DNA of 64,000 bases from Dasypus novemcinctus (GCF_030445035.2 NC_080676.1:18018940-18082939); one strand, 5' to 3'. Shown: positions 11,831-24,639, numbered from the stretch's first letter. Translations and numbers: made by a program. The notes: generated from the letters alone by a model not told the origin.

Positions 11831-13118
11831 CAACACAGCATTTTTTAATGAACTGTAAAATCTATGAAAGTTATTTGGAAGAGAAAGAGGCCCCAAATAG
11901 CCAAAGACATATTGAAAAAGAAAAATGAAACCAGAGAAATCACACTAACTGACTTTAAAACTTATTACAGAGCTATAGTTGTCAAAACTGCATGATTTTG
12001 GCACAAAGATAGACATATTGTCTAATGGTACCAAACTGACAGTTCTGATATAGATCCTCGCATATAGAATCAACTGATACTTGACAAGGCCACCAAACCC
12101 ACTCAACTGGGAGAGAATGGCCTCTTCAACAAGTAGTGCTTGGAGAAGTGGTTATCCATATGCAAAAGAATGAGTGGAATATCATCTCATACCTTATACA
12201 AAAATCAACTCAAGATGGAGCAAATATAAGAGCCAAGACCATATAGACCTTGGAAGACAATCTACAGGATCTTGTAATAGGAAATGGCTTCATGAACTTC
12301 GCACTCAAAGCATGAGCTACAAAAGAAAAAATAAATAAATGGGGCTTCCTCAAAACTAAAGCCATCTGTACCTCAAAGGAGTTTATCAAGAAAGTGAAAA
12401 GACAGAAAATATTTGGTAACCATATATGTGATAGGAGCCTAATTCCAGCATATGTAAAGAAATTCTATATCTCAAAAATAAAAAGATGAACAACCCATTT
12501 TTAAAAGGGGCAAGAGATTTTAACAGATGCTTTTCCAAAGAAGAAATACAGATAGCTAAGAAGCACATGAAAAGATACTCAACATCACTGCTATTAGGGA
12601 AATGCAAATCAAAACTACAATGAGATACCATCTTACAACTATTTGATTGGTGGCTACTAAAAAACAGAGTATTACAAGTGTTGGAGAGGATGTGGGGGCA
12701 TGGAAATCCTCATCCACTGCTGGTGGGAATGTAAAAGGATCCTGTCATTGTGGAGGATAGTTTGGCAAGTTCATCAAAAAACTAGCTGTAGATTTGCCAT
12801 ATGACCTAGCAATTCCACTGCTGGGTATATACCTAGAACAACTGAACACAAGGACATAAACTGATATATGCACACCAATGTTCATAAAGGTATTACTTAC
12901 TATTGCCATAGTTGGAATCAATCCAAATGCCCATCAACAGATGATTGAATAAATAAAATGTGGTATATACATACAATGGAATACTACTCAGCTGTAAGAA
13001 GGAATACGGTACTAACACAGTAATACAGTGGAATAACATAGATGAATCTTGAGGACTTACATTGAGTGAAGCAAGCCAGACAATGAAGGACAGATACTAC
13101 ATGACCTCTCTGATATGA

Positions 13119-16009
13119 ATTAAGCAAATCAAGCTGCCTCAGAGAGCTAGAGACTGATAAATAGACTTACAGGAAATAGGGGGGGATAGGAAGTTTGTGA
13201 GCTGAAATCCATGGGTGAAATCCATAATAAAATGGAGGTAAGTATTGTGCATTGAAGGTATTGGACAGGGGAATAGGGATACTATAGGGTGGGGCTTTGC
13301 AGGCTTGAGAGGTATTAGGGTTGGGAGGATGGGTCAGATGGCCCATGGAATTGGGGGGAGGGTTGGGAGGGTGCAGGTGAACATGGGAGATTGTCAGGTA
13401 TGTGGCTGAAATTATACTGTTGAGAAGACTCTAGAAAATATAAGGAAGAGTTACTAGTTTAAGATGTTTGACATGGAGCATCCAGCACAGGGTACACCTG
13501 GGGCAGGCTTCTAGGGAATGTGTGAGTGCTTATCTTGTCATAATGTGTTATATCAGTGGGTGGAGATCCATACAATGAACAGGAAGGTGTTATGCCCCCA
13601 TCATGGGGAGGTCTTATGTTCTCAAACAGAGGAGAGGGTGTCTCTCAAGAGCATTGTTGCAAGTATCTATGTACCTTGTCCTTCAAGCAATAAGTCTTGG
13701 TTGTCATTGTGGGCCCTGAGGGGAGGTGGAGAGAGGAATAGAATTGTTGGAAGAGTGGGTAACGAGAAGGCAGTGGAAGTGTTCTGCATGATCCTGCAAT
13801 GATGGATACAGGCCATGTTAAATAACACCAAAAATTTATAAAGGTGTGTAGTCTAAAATGTAAACCATAATGTAACCAAAAAATTATAAAAGTATACTGT
13901 CTAAAATATAAAGCATAATGTTAACCATAATGGAACCATAGTAAGTAGCTATGTTTCAATATCTGTACATCAGCTGCAGCAAATGTAACATCCACATGTA
14001 AAAAGATCATTGCTGGGGAAGGAGGAAAAGGGTTTGATGTTGAGTATATGGCCACTCCCTATATTCTATACGTGACTTTACAGTGACCTAAAACTTTTTT
14101 GAAGACCTAATAAAAAAAAAAAAAGGATGTAGACACTGAGGAAGAAATGGAAGAGATTGCCTTGCCATTGTACATAAAGGGCAATACATATTACAGTGAT
14201 GAAAGGCAAAACATCAAAAAAAATTTTTCTTATGATATTTTTCATTTTTTTAATACCTTCATTTATTTTTAACTTTATTTTATTTTTTCTAAATTATCAT
14301 ATATTCTATTTCTAATCTTTAAACCTATCATTACCATTTCATTTCCCTAATAATTGAATTTAGCAGTATATTCAACTTCATTTTTAAAGAAGTTTTGGAT
14401 CACAGAGGGTTTCAACTATGGCAGGGAGGAGCACTGATGTGGAGTGTCATTGATGGGGGATGCATGGGTGGGAGGGATTCTCCTGGGCATGCATATTGGG
14501 TATATAGATATGTTCAGATGTTCATTGGGTATTGACGTGGGGGTAGAGTTTCTCATGACAACTGAGGGAGTGCTGAGTTCCCATTCCAGGAAACTCTGTT
14601 GCACTCCCCAATGGAGCAGCAACAATCCCCCAATTACAAGGGCAAAGACCAGTGGAGAAGGAAGGTCCAATGATGAGCACTTGTTACAGATGATTGTGCA
14701 TAGGAGCCTGTGTGCTTGAAATTTCACCTAGACCTAGAGTTGCAAGGTGCCTAAGAGTTACCTCCTGAGAGGATCCATGTTGCTCAAATTGGCCAGTCTC
14801 TAAGCCAAACCCAGTATGTAAAGGCATTACCTTCCCTCCAGCATGGGACATGACTTCTGGGGATGAGCCTCCCTGGCACCGAGGGAGTACTACCAAGCAC
14901 CAGCTGGTGATGCAACTAGAAAAAGTCCTTGAATAAAAGGAGGAAATGGTAAAGACAAATTAGTTTATATAGCTAAGAGTCTTCAAAATAAGTTGGGAGG
15001 TCATCAGAGGGGTCGTGCTTATGCACATCTCAGCAGGGTCTCAAGGACAGTCAAAGTAAATACAATCCCAGGTAGTGGTACTCTTGAGGGCTATGGAGAC
15101 ACCCAGGCCCTATGGTCATAACAGATGGCTCTGGAGTTCAGTGCCTTGCTAGTGGGCCCTACTTTAGAATTTGTGCTCCTTAGTGTGATGGAGTGGGATT
15201 CACATGTGACCTCTCTACACATTCCTGTTCTGTCACTTTTTACTGAAACTGTGATTGGTGCTGGGGTTGGTGTATGATCAGGATACTTGAATCTTTGGAT
15301 GATCTATGTGTCAGCTGGGCCCTGAGCCTCAGCAGAGTTGCAAAACCTACTCTCCGGTTCGTTGGACTTACCCAGGTCAGCTAACAGGGAGGTGAAGATG
15401 GTCACCCACCCACACCAGGGAACTGAGAGAATATACAGTTGCAAGCAGGAGAATTCCATCCATCAGCCATGTGGGATCTAAGCCCCCTCTCAATTTAGAG
15501 GTGGAGTGGACATCACCATCCCAGGATCCTCAGAATGGATGAATAAAATATGGATTAGATTGGACTTACTGGTTTTCTACTATAGAAATATTGTGACTCT
15601 AGCAATGGAAGAAATTATATCATTGATGTGGAGACAGTGACCATGGGAGTTGCTGGAGGCAGGGAAAGGGAAAGGGAGGTGTGAGATAGTGGGGCACTTT
15701 CGGGATTTGGAGTTGTCCTCAATAATATTGCAGAGACAGAAGCAGGACATTATATATCCTTTCATAACCCACTGAATGGACCGGGAGAGAGTGTGAACTA
15801 CAACATAAACTATAATCCATGTGGTGTAGCAATGCTCCAAAATGTATTCTTCAAATGCAATGAATGTGTCACACTGATGAAAGAGGTTGCTGATAGTGGA
15901 GTATGGGGGTGTGTGGGGTGTGGGCTATATGAGAATCTCATATTTTTAATGTAACACATTGTGTGATCTATGTATCTTTTAAAAAGAAAAAGACAATAAA
16001 ATATTTTTT
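13119..16009 (+). other. L1-B 3' UTR with internal A-tract
   Basis: About 2.9 kb follows the ORF2 stop. The first kilobase ends in an AATAAA-containing A-run (14107-14123), which looks like a poly(A) tail. A further 1.9 kb then follows before the true tail at about 15981-16009. The same two-part layout occurs in L1-A. G-rich sequence (15895-15930) lies near the end. No protein-coding content is recognised. Confidence 0.85.
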
Positions 16010-16025
16010 AAAAAGAGCTTGTATG
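16010..16025 (+). repeat. Right target-site duplication of L1-B
   Basis: Exact second copy of the 16-bp sequence at 4635-4650. It marks where the pre-insertion locus resumes. Confidence 0.95.
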
Positions 16026-17880
16026 AATGACACAGAAAAACATCATAGGCTGTTTCTCTACAAAATGATAAAATTTTAGATTAGCTAGTAAATGGAATAA
16101 TTTATAATTGATGCTATTTTTCCATTCACCAGGTTATAATTTATCAAAGCAATTCTTCTCTCTCAATCTTGTGATGTTATCTAGAGGAAAAGCCTCATGT
16201 GACTGCAGACACTAATGATTGTTTAGAGTTATGCCTGATCTGGTGATTAATCCTGGTCCCTGACTCAGTGCCTCAGACACGGTGGGAGGTCAGGGAAGAT
16301 GTGCTGCCTGAAAATAGCCAATTCATTTAACTGAATTAACTGGAACCTAAAATAAAAAATCACTGACCAAAGTCCACAGCGGGAGTGAACAGTTAAGAGA
16401 TTCATTAATCGTCCTTGTCTATTTACAAAACTATCTGTTTGTTTAAGCCTTTCTAATATATTTATATTTTTCAAAGAAGGCTAATCCTACAAAATGTTTA
16501 CAAAGCCTGGATTCTTTATCTGAAGTGAAAATTTGCATTCTCATAATTAAGATAAATAATGAATCTCATTTGACATGTAAAAATGTTAGTGTTGAAAAAT
16601 ATACATATAAAGAGAAGTTCATTATAATCTGTCATAAAGGAATGTTTTTCCAAACTGGCTAGCAGCAACAAATATTTATCCTACGGCTTTGACATCCTAG
16701 TTTCCCTTGTAACAGAGTTAAGAATTAACAAATGATTATGATTACCAGTATATTATAGAATAGGCAAAAGTTAATACCTGGTTACTGAAACTAGCTAAAC
16801 TGGCCTCACCCTGTTTATCCTCACCCTTGTGTACAGCTCCTATTGTAGTGGTAACCACTCTACTCTCCCTTGCTGGAATCCATAAAACCCTTAACTCCTC
16901 AAAATCAGGGTGGCCGTTTTTGGGTTAAAACAACTGTTCTGCTTTGCTGCCACAAACAAGCTCATTCTCTCTTTGAAACCGCTAAGTCTCAGGAATTGAT
17001 CTTTAAAGTGCATCAGGAGGAACTGCAACAGTCACTTTTACTATGTTCAGATCTCACAAAATCTGTAAGGAATTAGCTACAGTTCATTAATTATGTGTAA
17101 ATTATTATATGCATTGGTCCTAAAAATCTAACAAACTTGCAGAGATGAGTTTACCTGGCCCTCACCACTTGCCTCAAGGCTTAAGTCAATCTTAAGCTTA
17201 GTTGAGAGGAGAAGTGAGAAGTTGAAGGAAATATTTCACTGGAATTTTAAGACCATACTCCAAGAGACTCAACTTTAAATCCATCTTGCTCCTATGCCTT
17301 GGGCATAGATTATGGAAAACAGAATACGTGTTAAATAAATAATGGAGTATATTAACAAAATAGCAGCATTTGGTAATGAATAAACTAAGGGCAAGCTTTT
17401 ATCCCTAGAAAAATAGTTTGGATTGAGGACAAAAGGGGCGGGGGGTATATAAGAAATTTTTTGTAGAATGGTTCTTCATGAAAATGCTTTTCTCATTTTT
17501 GTTTTTTCTTGCTCCTGAGCCAGATTTTTCCAACTAGTTTCAGACAGCAATCGGAGCTAAAGGAGGACAGAAAGGGACATCAGTTAGCTGCAAACGAAAC
17601 ACTTGTGTGATTCCTTCATACCCAGGATCAATCCCTGAGTCCTAATGTCTAGCGCAATGTCAAGGACATAGAGGCCAATCAATAAACTTTTGAAAAATTA
17701 AAAATGCAATCTGTATCATGGGGAGGAAGAAAGCTATCTAAAAACCATAGCCTTTTAACAAGGTGATCAGAAAGGCAACACTACTGGCACTGAAGTATCA
17801 TTTACCCATAAATCCTATGGGTTTTACACAATTTCACTGAAGTGGGGCAGGAGAGGTCTTCAGCTGGGTTTGTTCGCTCA
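16026..17880. other. Mostly single-copy DNA; possible old LTR end at 16800-17080
   Basis: AT-rich sequence without genes. At about 16800-17080 a CATAAAA element followed by a C/T-rich stretch resembles the TATA-R-U5 part of an old class I LTR on the plus strand. No polyadenylation signal, partner copy or duplication supports this, so I give it only as a possibility. Confidence 0.4.
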
Positions 17881-18400
17881 GTGTGGCAGAGTAGACAGAC
17901 CCACAGAACTAGGCTAGGAAGGAAAAGAGGATTTACTTACCTGTGGGAGACCGGAGATGTACTATCTCAAATCAACCTCCCCGAAGTTCAGAAATCCTGA
18001 TCTGCTATACTGTCAGATGCTAATGAATAATTGGGGCAGAGGTGGACACAGGTGCCTTCATTAATAAACACAAAGGGGCTGAGCATGGCGGGGTGGGTAC
18101 CAAACCAGGGTGAGTTACAAGGTTATCATCTTTATCAGAGATCAAGATTATGGGGTAGGGAAGTTCAGAGTAGAGGTCAGTCAAGGATCTGGGACAGGGA
18201 AGTACAGAGTCAAGGTCAGTCACAAGGTGTTCCATATGGATAGCAAACAGGAGAGTGAAGGGGTTATACACAAGGGAGAGGCTAAGTTTTGCATAGCCAT
18301 AAACAGAGATGAGACCTATTTAGAATGACCATCACAATAGCAGGTCTAGGCTAAAGCCAGCCAATTTCAGATATCAGCCTTTTGCTGTTTTTTATAACAT
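17881..18400 (-). mobile_element. Unclassified LTR-like sequence (tentative)
   Basis: The block begins TGTGGCAG and is more GC-rich than its flanks. It contains two tandem copies of a unit of about 38 bp (GGGAAGTNCAGAGT...GGTCAGTCA) at about 18154-18230. A TG start and internal short repeats suggest a U5-first, minus-oriented LTR. I see no clear TATA/AATAAA pair and no duplication. It could equally be another old interspersed repeat. Confidence 0.3.
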
Positions 18401-19925
18401 AAAAGCATCTATGTAATTCTTAACCCTCGGTTACAAAGGTTCAGTATAATGGCTCCATATTTAAGCTCTACTGGTTTTTTCCAGTACTACATCATCACTG
18501 TTTCTCAGTAAGAGAACATTTAGTTTACACCTCTGATTTATTCCTGCTTTGATAAGAGTATTTTATGAAGGTCACATAAGCCCAAGAGAGTTGCTGAAAC
18601 CTGTATAGGAACTACATAAAGCTAGTTTTTCATATAAACAAGAATAATATTCCCTAGAGTGAACAACTTTAATATGCACATTACATTTTTAAAGGGTTTT
18701 GAACCCTGAACTTAATATTTGATTTTCTTTTTCCATTAACTGCTACACAAGTAGTGACTATGAAATAGAATACAGACACCCACAGGACATGTGACTGGAT
18801 ACATTGTGCACAGATCTCAGCTACAGTCATGACTAAAATCTAAGAACATTCTTTTTTGAAACTCTGAATCATGCAACTGCAGCTACTTGTACAGTTATCC
18901 CATACAGCATACCTTAATGCACGAGTTATAAGATACTGTGTTACATAGGAATAATGACATGTGCAGCAATATTTTAAAATTGAATCAGTTCCTAATTTTA
19001 GGGGAAAACTAGGGATCACATGAGTGAAGTACCAATACTGATGATTCTACTGTTTGCCACTTTCAGTTTGGACCATGTGCAAATGAAGTATGAGTTATGC
19101 GCAAGTTGGATACAAGTATTGCATTATCTGGCTCGAGGGTAACATGTCTCCTGCAATCGATGTTAATAATAAAATAACAGAGGAATTCCACAAGCAGCAT
19201 CTCCTCAAAGTGATGAAAGAGCTACCCAAGGCTATGTTTTATATCTGAGGCAGAAATTGGCAAAGGAGCCGGGTGGGGTAGGGAACATGTGCTCAGGTTT
19301 CTCAAGGGCAGGGTGTGTTTGTGATGGTTTGAACTTGAATTCGAATGGAACGGTTAGTGGCAGGCCAGGAGCTGAGGGTCTGGAGGAACTGCTGAGATGC
19401 TGCCCTGGACCCAGTTTCCAAGAATATAATACGATGGGAGGGAGACTGATCTCATAGCAGGGCAAGCATTGCATATTCCAGAAATGAAGCAAACGGTCAG
19501 AGTCAAACCAGAGGCAAAACAGAATCAATGGTGAGTCTCCCTGAGAACTTTTATAAACACTTAAACTCCTCTTTAGTGAAGTAGAGCTGGTCCGTGACTC
19601 TAGAGCAGAACTGATCCCATAGGTGCAGTGGGTGTGAGGAGGGAGGCACAGGAAGGAGCGGGTACAGAATACGGCGGCCAAACAGAGATGACTTCACCCT
19701 CAACTTCCTTCTTTTCTTCTTCAAATTCAGTACTAGTTTCTAATAGCATTTCATTTAGATCACATCTTAATTCTAAAGCTAAAAACACTTTTAAAATATA
19801 GGGGCAATTTGGGATAAGGTGACGTGCTCGACCCCTTTAAAAGGAAATGTCTTGCAGACTCCCAAGACTACATCCACTTGTTATTATTAATGTGGGAGAG
19901 AGTTTAAAAAAAATCTGGATCTTTC
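18401..19925. other. Single-copy DNA, nothing recognised
   Basis: No supported gene, RNA or mobile element. The open frame on the minus strand at 19232-19681 has no recognisable domain, and I do not consider it coding. Confidence 0.5.
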
Positions 19926-20300
19926 ATTTAGTAAATGTTTTCCATGAGCCTCACTGGACACCGAAATAGAGTGGTGAGCTACATAGCGGTGGTCTCTGAT
20001 TTTCAGAGGGTGACAAAACTAGTAGAGATGGTAAACAAGTAGAGACGTTGCTAGGATTATGGTAGAGGAAAGACAGAGTTCTAGGGGGATCCACAGCAGG
20101 GCTCTTTCTTAATCGAAGAGGCCTGGTTAGCTGAGAGAGTAAAGAAGGCAAGGGGTGGGGGGCAGGGGTTGCTGCAGTGATGGTTATTCCAGGCAGAGGA
20201 GACAGGTTTGGTGGAGGCCTAGAAGCAGGAGGGAGATAGCCTGGAAGAACTGAAAATTCAGCCTGACTAGAACTTGGAGGAACAATCAGGCTGGGCGAAA
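19926..20300 (-). mobile_element. L2 LINE relic
   Basis: Read on the minus strand, the sequence resembles the 3' region of the ancient LINE L2. It includes TATTCCAGGCAGAGG- and GTGGTGAGC-type blocks in L2 order. It is heavily mutated, as expected for a pre-eutherian repeat. Confidence 0.55.
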
Positions 20301-22974
20301 ATCAGAAGCAAAGACATAGAAGCAGCCAAGTCAGAGTTTAAATCCAGGGCGCTGTGGTCAGGTTCACACAGCCACATTTTCTACGGCAGATTCTAATAGT
20401 TAAAAGAATTGAATTGTTTCTCAAAGAAATGCCTTTCATCTGATGCAATTGTTTCTTTAAAGATGTAAACCCATCCCTCAGTGGCATTTTACCATCACTA
20501 CGCAGCTCTCTGGGCCTCGGTGAGTGGACCTAAGGCATTGGTGGGATGAAATTCTAGCTGATGTTGCAGCCTCGGGGCTCCCTAAGTCTCTCCAGCAGGA
20601 CGCTTTGCTCCACTTCTGCCCAGGTCCCACCCAAATCACTGTGACAAGCAACCCCAGCTGCTGGTGACGAAGGTCAATAGCTGATCATTTTGTGAAGTGC
20701 TCACAGCACCTTTGAACTAGGTCTCAGATAATTTCTACCTTTAAAGGAATGTCTATTTCTTAGAAATGTTAATTCTTTCAGATATTTTATTTGAAAATTT
20801 TGAAGTGCAGATTAAACAAATAAACACAGGGGTTTGAATGTTAAGATTTTCTCTCTTTATCCTAAAAACCCAGTCTGTCCTAAAGAAAATTGATGATCTT
20901 TTTGTGGTCTTTCAGTTGAAGGGTTTGCTTTAGGAATAACATTAAAATATTTAGCAAACATTTTCAGTAACACATTTTTTAATATCTATTTTTACTCTTT
21001 TCCAAATGTTCTTTTTTATTCATTATAATGAAAACACAGTCTACTCAAGGGATTAATTTCATGTAAAGTTTTATGTCTAAAAACTGAATTCATTTTTTCA
21101 CTGGCATTGAACACAACAACATCTGCAAGTCATTAAAAGGAAATTCCTTTGGAAAGCACTTTAGTTTGACTCAACTGCATGGTTTACACTTGGAATAAAA
21201 TGATTCGTATAGTTCATGATTTTTCAAAAGTAGCTATGACCTAAACTAATAACAATAAAGTTTATTTCAGTCAATATGTAATTATAAATAATGTTTTACA
21301 AGCTAATTTTGTAAATTATTTCTATATATGTTCTTCAAATATCTTTGGACTTTAATTCATATATTCAAAGTATTATTTTATCATTATTAATAAAATTATC
21401 ATTATTAAAAAAGATAGTCTAAAGTAGTAAAGGGATTTGTGGGGAAAATACCCCTTGTTTCACTGGTTGTAAAATTTATGCATGATAACATCAAATCATT
21501 TTCCATAATTAATTATTTTTATAGAGTTATACAGTGACTTAAAAAGGAACATATGCAACAAATCCCTTTCTCCACATATTTCAATACTCATTTAGATCTG
21601 TATAGATTATAAATGCATACACATACACATTAACATACATAAATATGCCCTGAGAAGAGCTTAAAAGTCACGTATTTGAAAGTCATATCTCCACGCAGTC
21701 TGTGTAAAATCACTCTTCTGTTCATATAAGAAACATACACCCATGCACAAAAATTTTTGTATCTTCATGACAACAAGAAAGTTAAAATTAATTATTGGAG
21801 CAAAACTTTCTTATTTACTGCATTACTGAAATCCTTACAACCCTAAAAGCCTGCTTATACATGAATTCTGTATCCATCTATATTTGTGCATTAACTGAAA
21901 ACAAGCATAAAAAGAATGAAGAGATCTCAGGAGAAAATGAATGATCCTTCTTTCCTACAGTAGTAGAAATATGTGTCACTCAGGAAATCATTCAATAGTT
22001 CTACAGGAAATTGATTCACTTTGAGAAACATTCTGAAATTATCCGAACAAAAACTTACTTACTTGAGTGGTATTCAGACATTTTGAAGTATTTCCTGTAA
22101 GGCTCTGCAGTCTTTGACTTGATACCATTTCCCTGTCCATACAGGAGTACATTGTAATTCAGGACTAGGAAGCATATGGTCAGACTGTGGAAGGGGAAAA
22201 AGTTCCCATCTCTTCTGTCAAAATTTTATCTCAAGATAATATAAACAAACATGAACACCACACCCCCAGAAAGATATGTCAATTTATTTTTTAATTAATG
22301 TCATTTTTAACCATCTGCTGGGGTGCTGATGATAGTTGTGAGTGTGGGATAGAGACCTTTGCTCTTTCACCAATTCTGATTAGCAAATAGAGGGGGGAAA
22401 ATCATGCGCACCTTTCCTTTTTAGCCAATCTATTTATTTATCAAAATTTCAGTTTACTCAATAGTCAAAGTTTATATTATTAGTGCTTTACAAATACTGT
22501 TCATGGTTGAGTTCTATAATAATATTTCCTTTCTTTTTTTCCAGGTATGAATACTTGTCTCAATTTTTTTATTTTGCTAACTTTCATTCTCTATCCCTCT
22601 ACGAATCATCTTTGTTATCAGGCATCCTCTCTTCATTTTTCAAGGGAGAAAGGAACAAAACATTTTGTAGAAGTGCTTCCAGCTTTTCACAGCAACACCA
22701 CCATCTGCTGGAATTTAAGAATATGGTTGCTAAATGTTTTGTAAGCCCTGGGTTGCATTTTTACAACTACTTGCCTAAAGTGATTTTCAGTGTTTATTTT
22801 TAAACAATACTAAGTGACAATTTTCAAAATGGAGTTTACTTGTAGTTGCAATTACTATCCTCCCCCCAAAAGTCAAAAGTCACAAATACTCTGAAAAATA
22901 AAAGAATAACTTTAACTTCTCCCTCGCTCAAAATTCCATTAATTCTGGACCCTGCCCCACCATTTATAAATATA
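20301..22974. other. AT-rich single-copy DNA
   Basis: About 2.7 kb with no recognised repeat or gene. The open frame at 22483-22803 is AT-rich and lacks domain features. Two CCATCTGCTGG sequences (about 22310-22321 and 22699-22711) resemble the core of a CTCF site, but too weakly to call. Confidence 0.5.
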
Positions 22975-23522
22975 CAAAACAACACATTCATTCAATAAAT
23001 ATCCATTGAGTATTAACTAAATGCTAAGAAATATGCCATACATTAAGGGCATACAATCAATTAAACACTGGTCTCTAGGATCTTTGTCTAGTAGGAGACC
23101 AGACATATAAATAAACAATTGTCTTACATCTGGAAAGTGCCATCTGAGAGCTATGGCCAGGGCACTGTGGCCAGAGCAATGAGGCTTATCCCTTTGCCAG
23201 GCTGGGATGGCACCTGTATATAAATATTGGGGAAAGGAGATTTTCCTGAGGAGATGGTTTGATGCATATCTTGAGTTGGAATTTTTCAGACAGAAAAGAT
23301 AAGAGTTAGAGAAAAGGTAAGGGTAAATAAATTTTAGAGAGCTTCCAGAAAGTAAGATTTAGGGACAAATCTTTCACACTACAACCACATGTGTGTGTTC
23401 ATACCTTCACTTATTCTCCCATTCATTCAACTGACAATTTTGGACGTGATCAGAAGTGAGGTCAGTAAAGAGACTTTAAAATGAATCATTAAAATACTTA
23501 ATGATAAGTGCAACAAAAGTTT
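22975..23522 (-). mobile_element. L2 LINE relic, part 1 (split by a solo LTR)
   Basis: The block starting ATTCATTCAATAAATATCCATTGAG is the reverse complement of the L2 3' end, where the sense strand ends in a TCAATAAATAT-type tail. It continues with L2-like sequence to about 23330 and degenerates after that. A solo LTR follows directly, and similar sequence resumes at 23987. Confidence 0.6.
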
Positions 23523-23526
23523 GTAC

Positions 23527-23986
23527 TAATATGGCCTGGGCATAAATTCAAACTTATTCTACACCAAGTATGCCTAGTTCCCTGGAAAACCAATTGAGGG
23601 GTGTAAACTCTACAGGCTTTGGATATTCAGGGAGGATGCAAACTAAATGTGTTAATTAAAGCTTACCTGGAATGTGGGGGTTCATGTTAAAAGCTTACCT
23701 GGAATGTGGGGGATATGTGTAATTCAAGCTCACCTGGAGGATATAACCTATCTGATACTCAGATAAAACACTTGAAGAAACTAACAAAAAAATCCTTTTG
23801 CATATAAGCACTGTTTGACTCCCCACTCCTACATCCTCTATATAAAAGGAACCCAAAATTCCTACTCGGGGCTTGGTTTTTATTAGGACAGGAGTCTGCA
23901 GAGTCCGACTGGTCATAATAAACCTTCCTTCTCAGCCTCTCACATCCTGGACTTCAACGTACACTCTACTTCTCTCTGCTACAACA
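23527..23986 (+). mobile_element. Solo class I LTR, same family as the provirus at 28586-37917
   Basis: This 460-bp LTR begins TAATATGG and ends ACAACA, like the two LTRs of the provirus at 28586-37917. U3 contains three copies of a repeat of about 36 bp (AGCTTACCTGGAATGTGGGG...). A TATATAAAA box lies at about 23839-23847 and AATAAA at about 23917-23922. The 4 bp on either side do not match, so it is either old or its ends have changed. Confidence 0.85.
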
Positions 23987-24230
23987 TCTCCTCAATGACA
24001 TTCATTCATTAAACTATGACTCAGGAGTTGTGCTATGCACTAGAGATAATAAAATTATATAATCTGTACCTTCAAAGAACAGGAGAAACAAATTTCTAAG
24101 AAACTCCATAAAAATATAAGGTGATAATTTCATCTAAATCTATACAAAGGGAAAACATTGAAATGGCTGGAAGCACCAGGGGTGGCTTAATGAAGGAAAG
24201 GTTGGCTATAAAGATTATGAAAATCAAATC
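23987..24230 (-). mobile_element. L2 LINE relic, part 2
   Basis: After the solo LTR, an ATTCATTCATTAAACTATG block and GTGCTATGCACTAG-like sequence again match an L2 3' end read on the minus strand. It may be the same copy as 22975-23522 or an adjacent one. Confidence 0.45.
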
Positions 24231-24284
24231 TCCATTTACTAGTTAGGTAAGCAAGATGGTTGAAGTTTGTAAGCTTGAGATCTG

Positions 24285-24490
24285 CTAACAGAGAGGCATT
24301 GAAATCAAGCACCACTACTGACTAGCTATAAGACCATGGGAAATTCATAAACCTCTCAGAGTCTTAGTGTTCTGCATTGTCAAACAGGGATAATAATAGT
24401 ACCTGCTTCTTAGGGTAATTGTGAAGATTAATGAATTAATGAATGTAAAGTGCTTAGCACAGTGCTTGGCACACAACTGGCCCTTGATAC
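24285..24490 (+). mobile_element. MIR SINE relic
   Basis: The order of blocks is that of MIR: a GACCATGGGAAATTCATAAACCTCTCAGAG-like core, then AGGGATAATAATAGTACC, then a GTAAAGTGCTTAGCACAGTGCTTGGCAC-like 3' part. MIR is an ancient tRNA-headed SINE mobilised by L2. It is mutated and ends without a tail. Confidence 0.85.
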
Positions 24491-24639
24491 CTTTGGTTAT
24501 TTCTCTCTCCTCTACTCTTCTGACTTTGTTGTTCAGCTAGTCAGGACATTGCCCAGTCAGAGAGATGCATGAGCAAAAGCACAGAAGTATTGACTAACCC
24601 AGCATGCTAGTCTGATTAGAGAACTGCAAGTGGTTAGAG

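Larger units (their letters stand above)
8035..13118 (+). pseudogene. L1 ORF2 (endonuclease/reverse transcriptase), interrupted
   Basis: Endonuclease domain: the N-terminal LNVNGL motif is intact around 8075-8095, but the catalytic Glu of the QETH-type motif reads QDTH. After a frameshift the GDFN-type motif reads GNFN at about 8464-8475, and a KIDH-type histidine motif remains. The RT fingers are open at 9386-9649. The palm is split by the solo LTR at 9931-10781, and an intact CADD-type catalytic motif can be read at about 11055-11066. A DAS-SINE (11466-11830) cuts the next region. The C-terminal part runs to TGA at 13116-13118, where it ends like the copy at 1362. Many stops are present throughout. 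Confidence 0.9.
4651..16009 (+). mobile_element. Full-length L1 retrotransposon with nested insertions (L1-B)
   Basis: This is a complete L1 bounded by an exact 16-bp duplication. It starts with the G-rich GATGGC-type sequence seen at L1 5' ends and ends in an A-rich, AATAAA-containing tail. In order it holds a 5' UTR (4651-6996), ORF1 (6997-7972), ORF2 (about 8035-13118) and a 2.9-kb 3' UTR. Three later insertions interrupt it: a solo LTR at 6413-6828, a solo LTR at 9931-10781 and a DAS-SINE at 11466-11830. Without these and their duplications it is about 9.7 kb, long for an L1. Both ORFs carry many stops and frameshifts, so it cannot be active. Confidence 0.94.

Noticed and set aside
16800-17080. 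Possible class I LTR end
   Set aside because: Only a CATAAAA box and a C/T-rich stretch; no polyadenylation signal, partner LTR or duplication. Kept as a remark only.
19232-19681. 149-codon minus-strand frame in single-copy DNA
   Set aside because: No domain, no splice or promoter support, and the composition is unlike a coding exon; it cannot be supported without comparative data.
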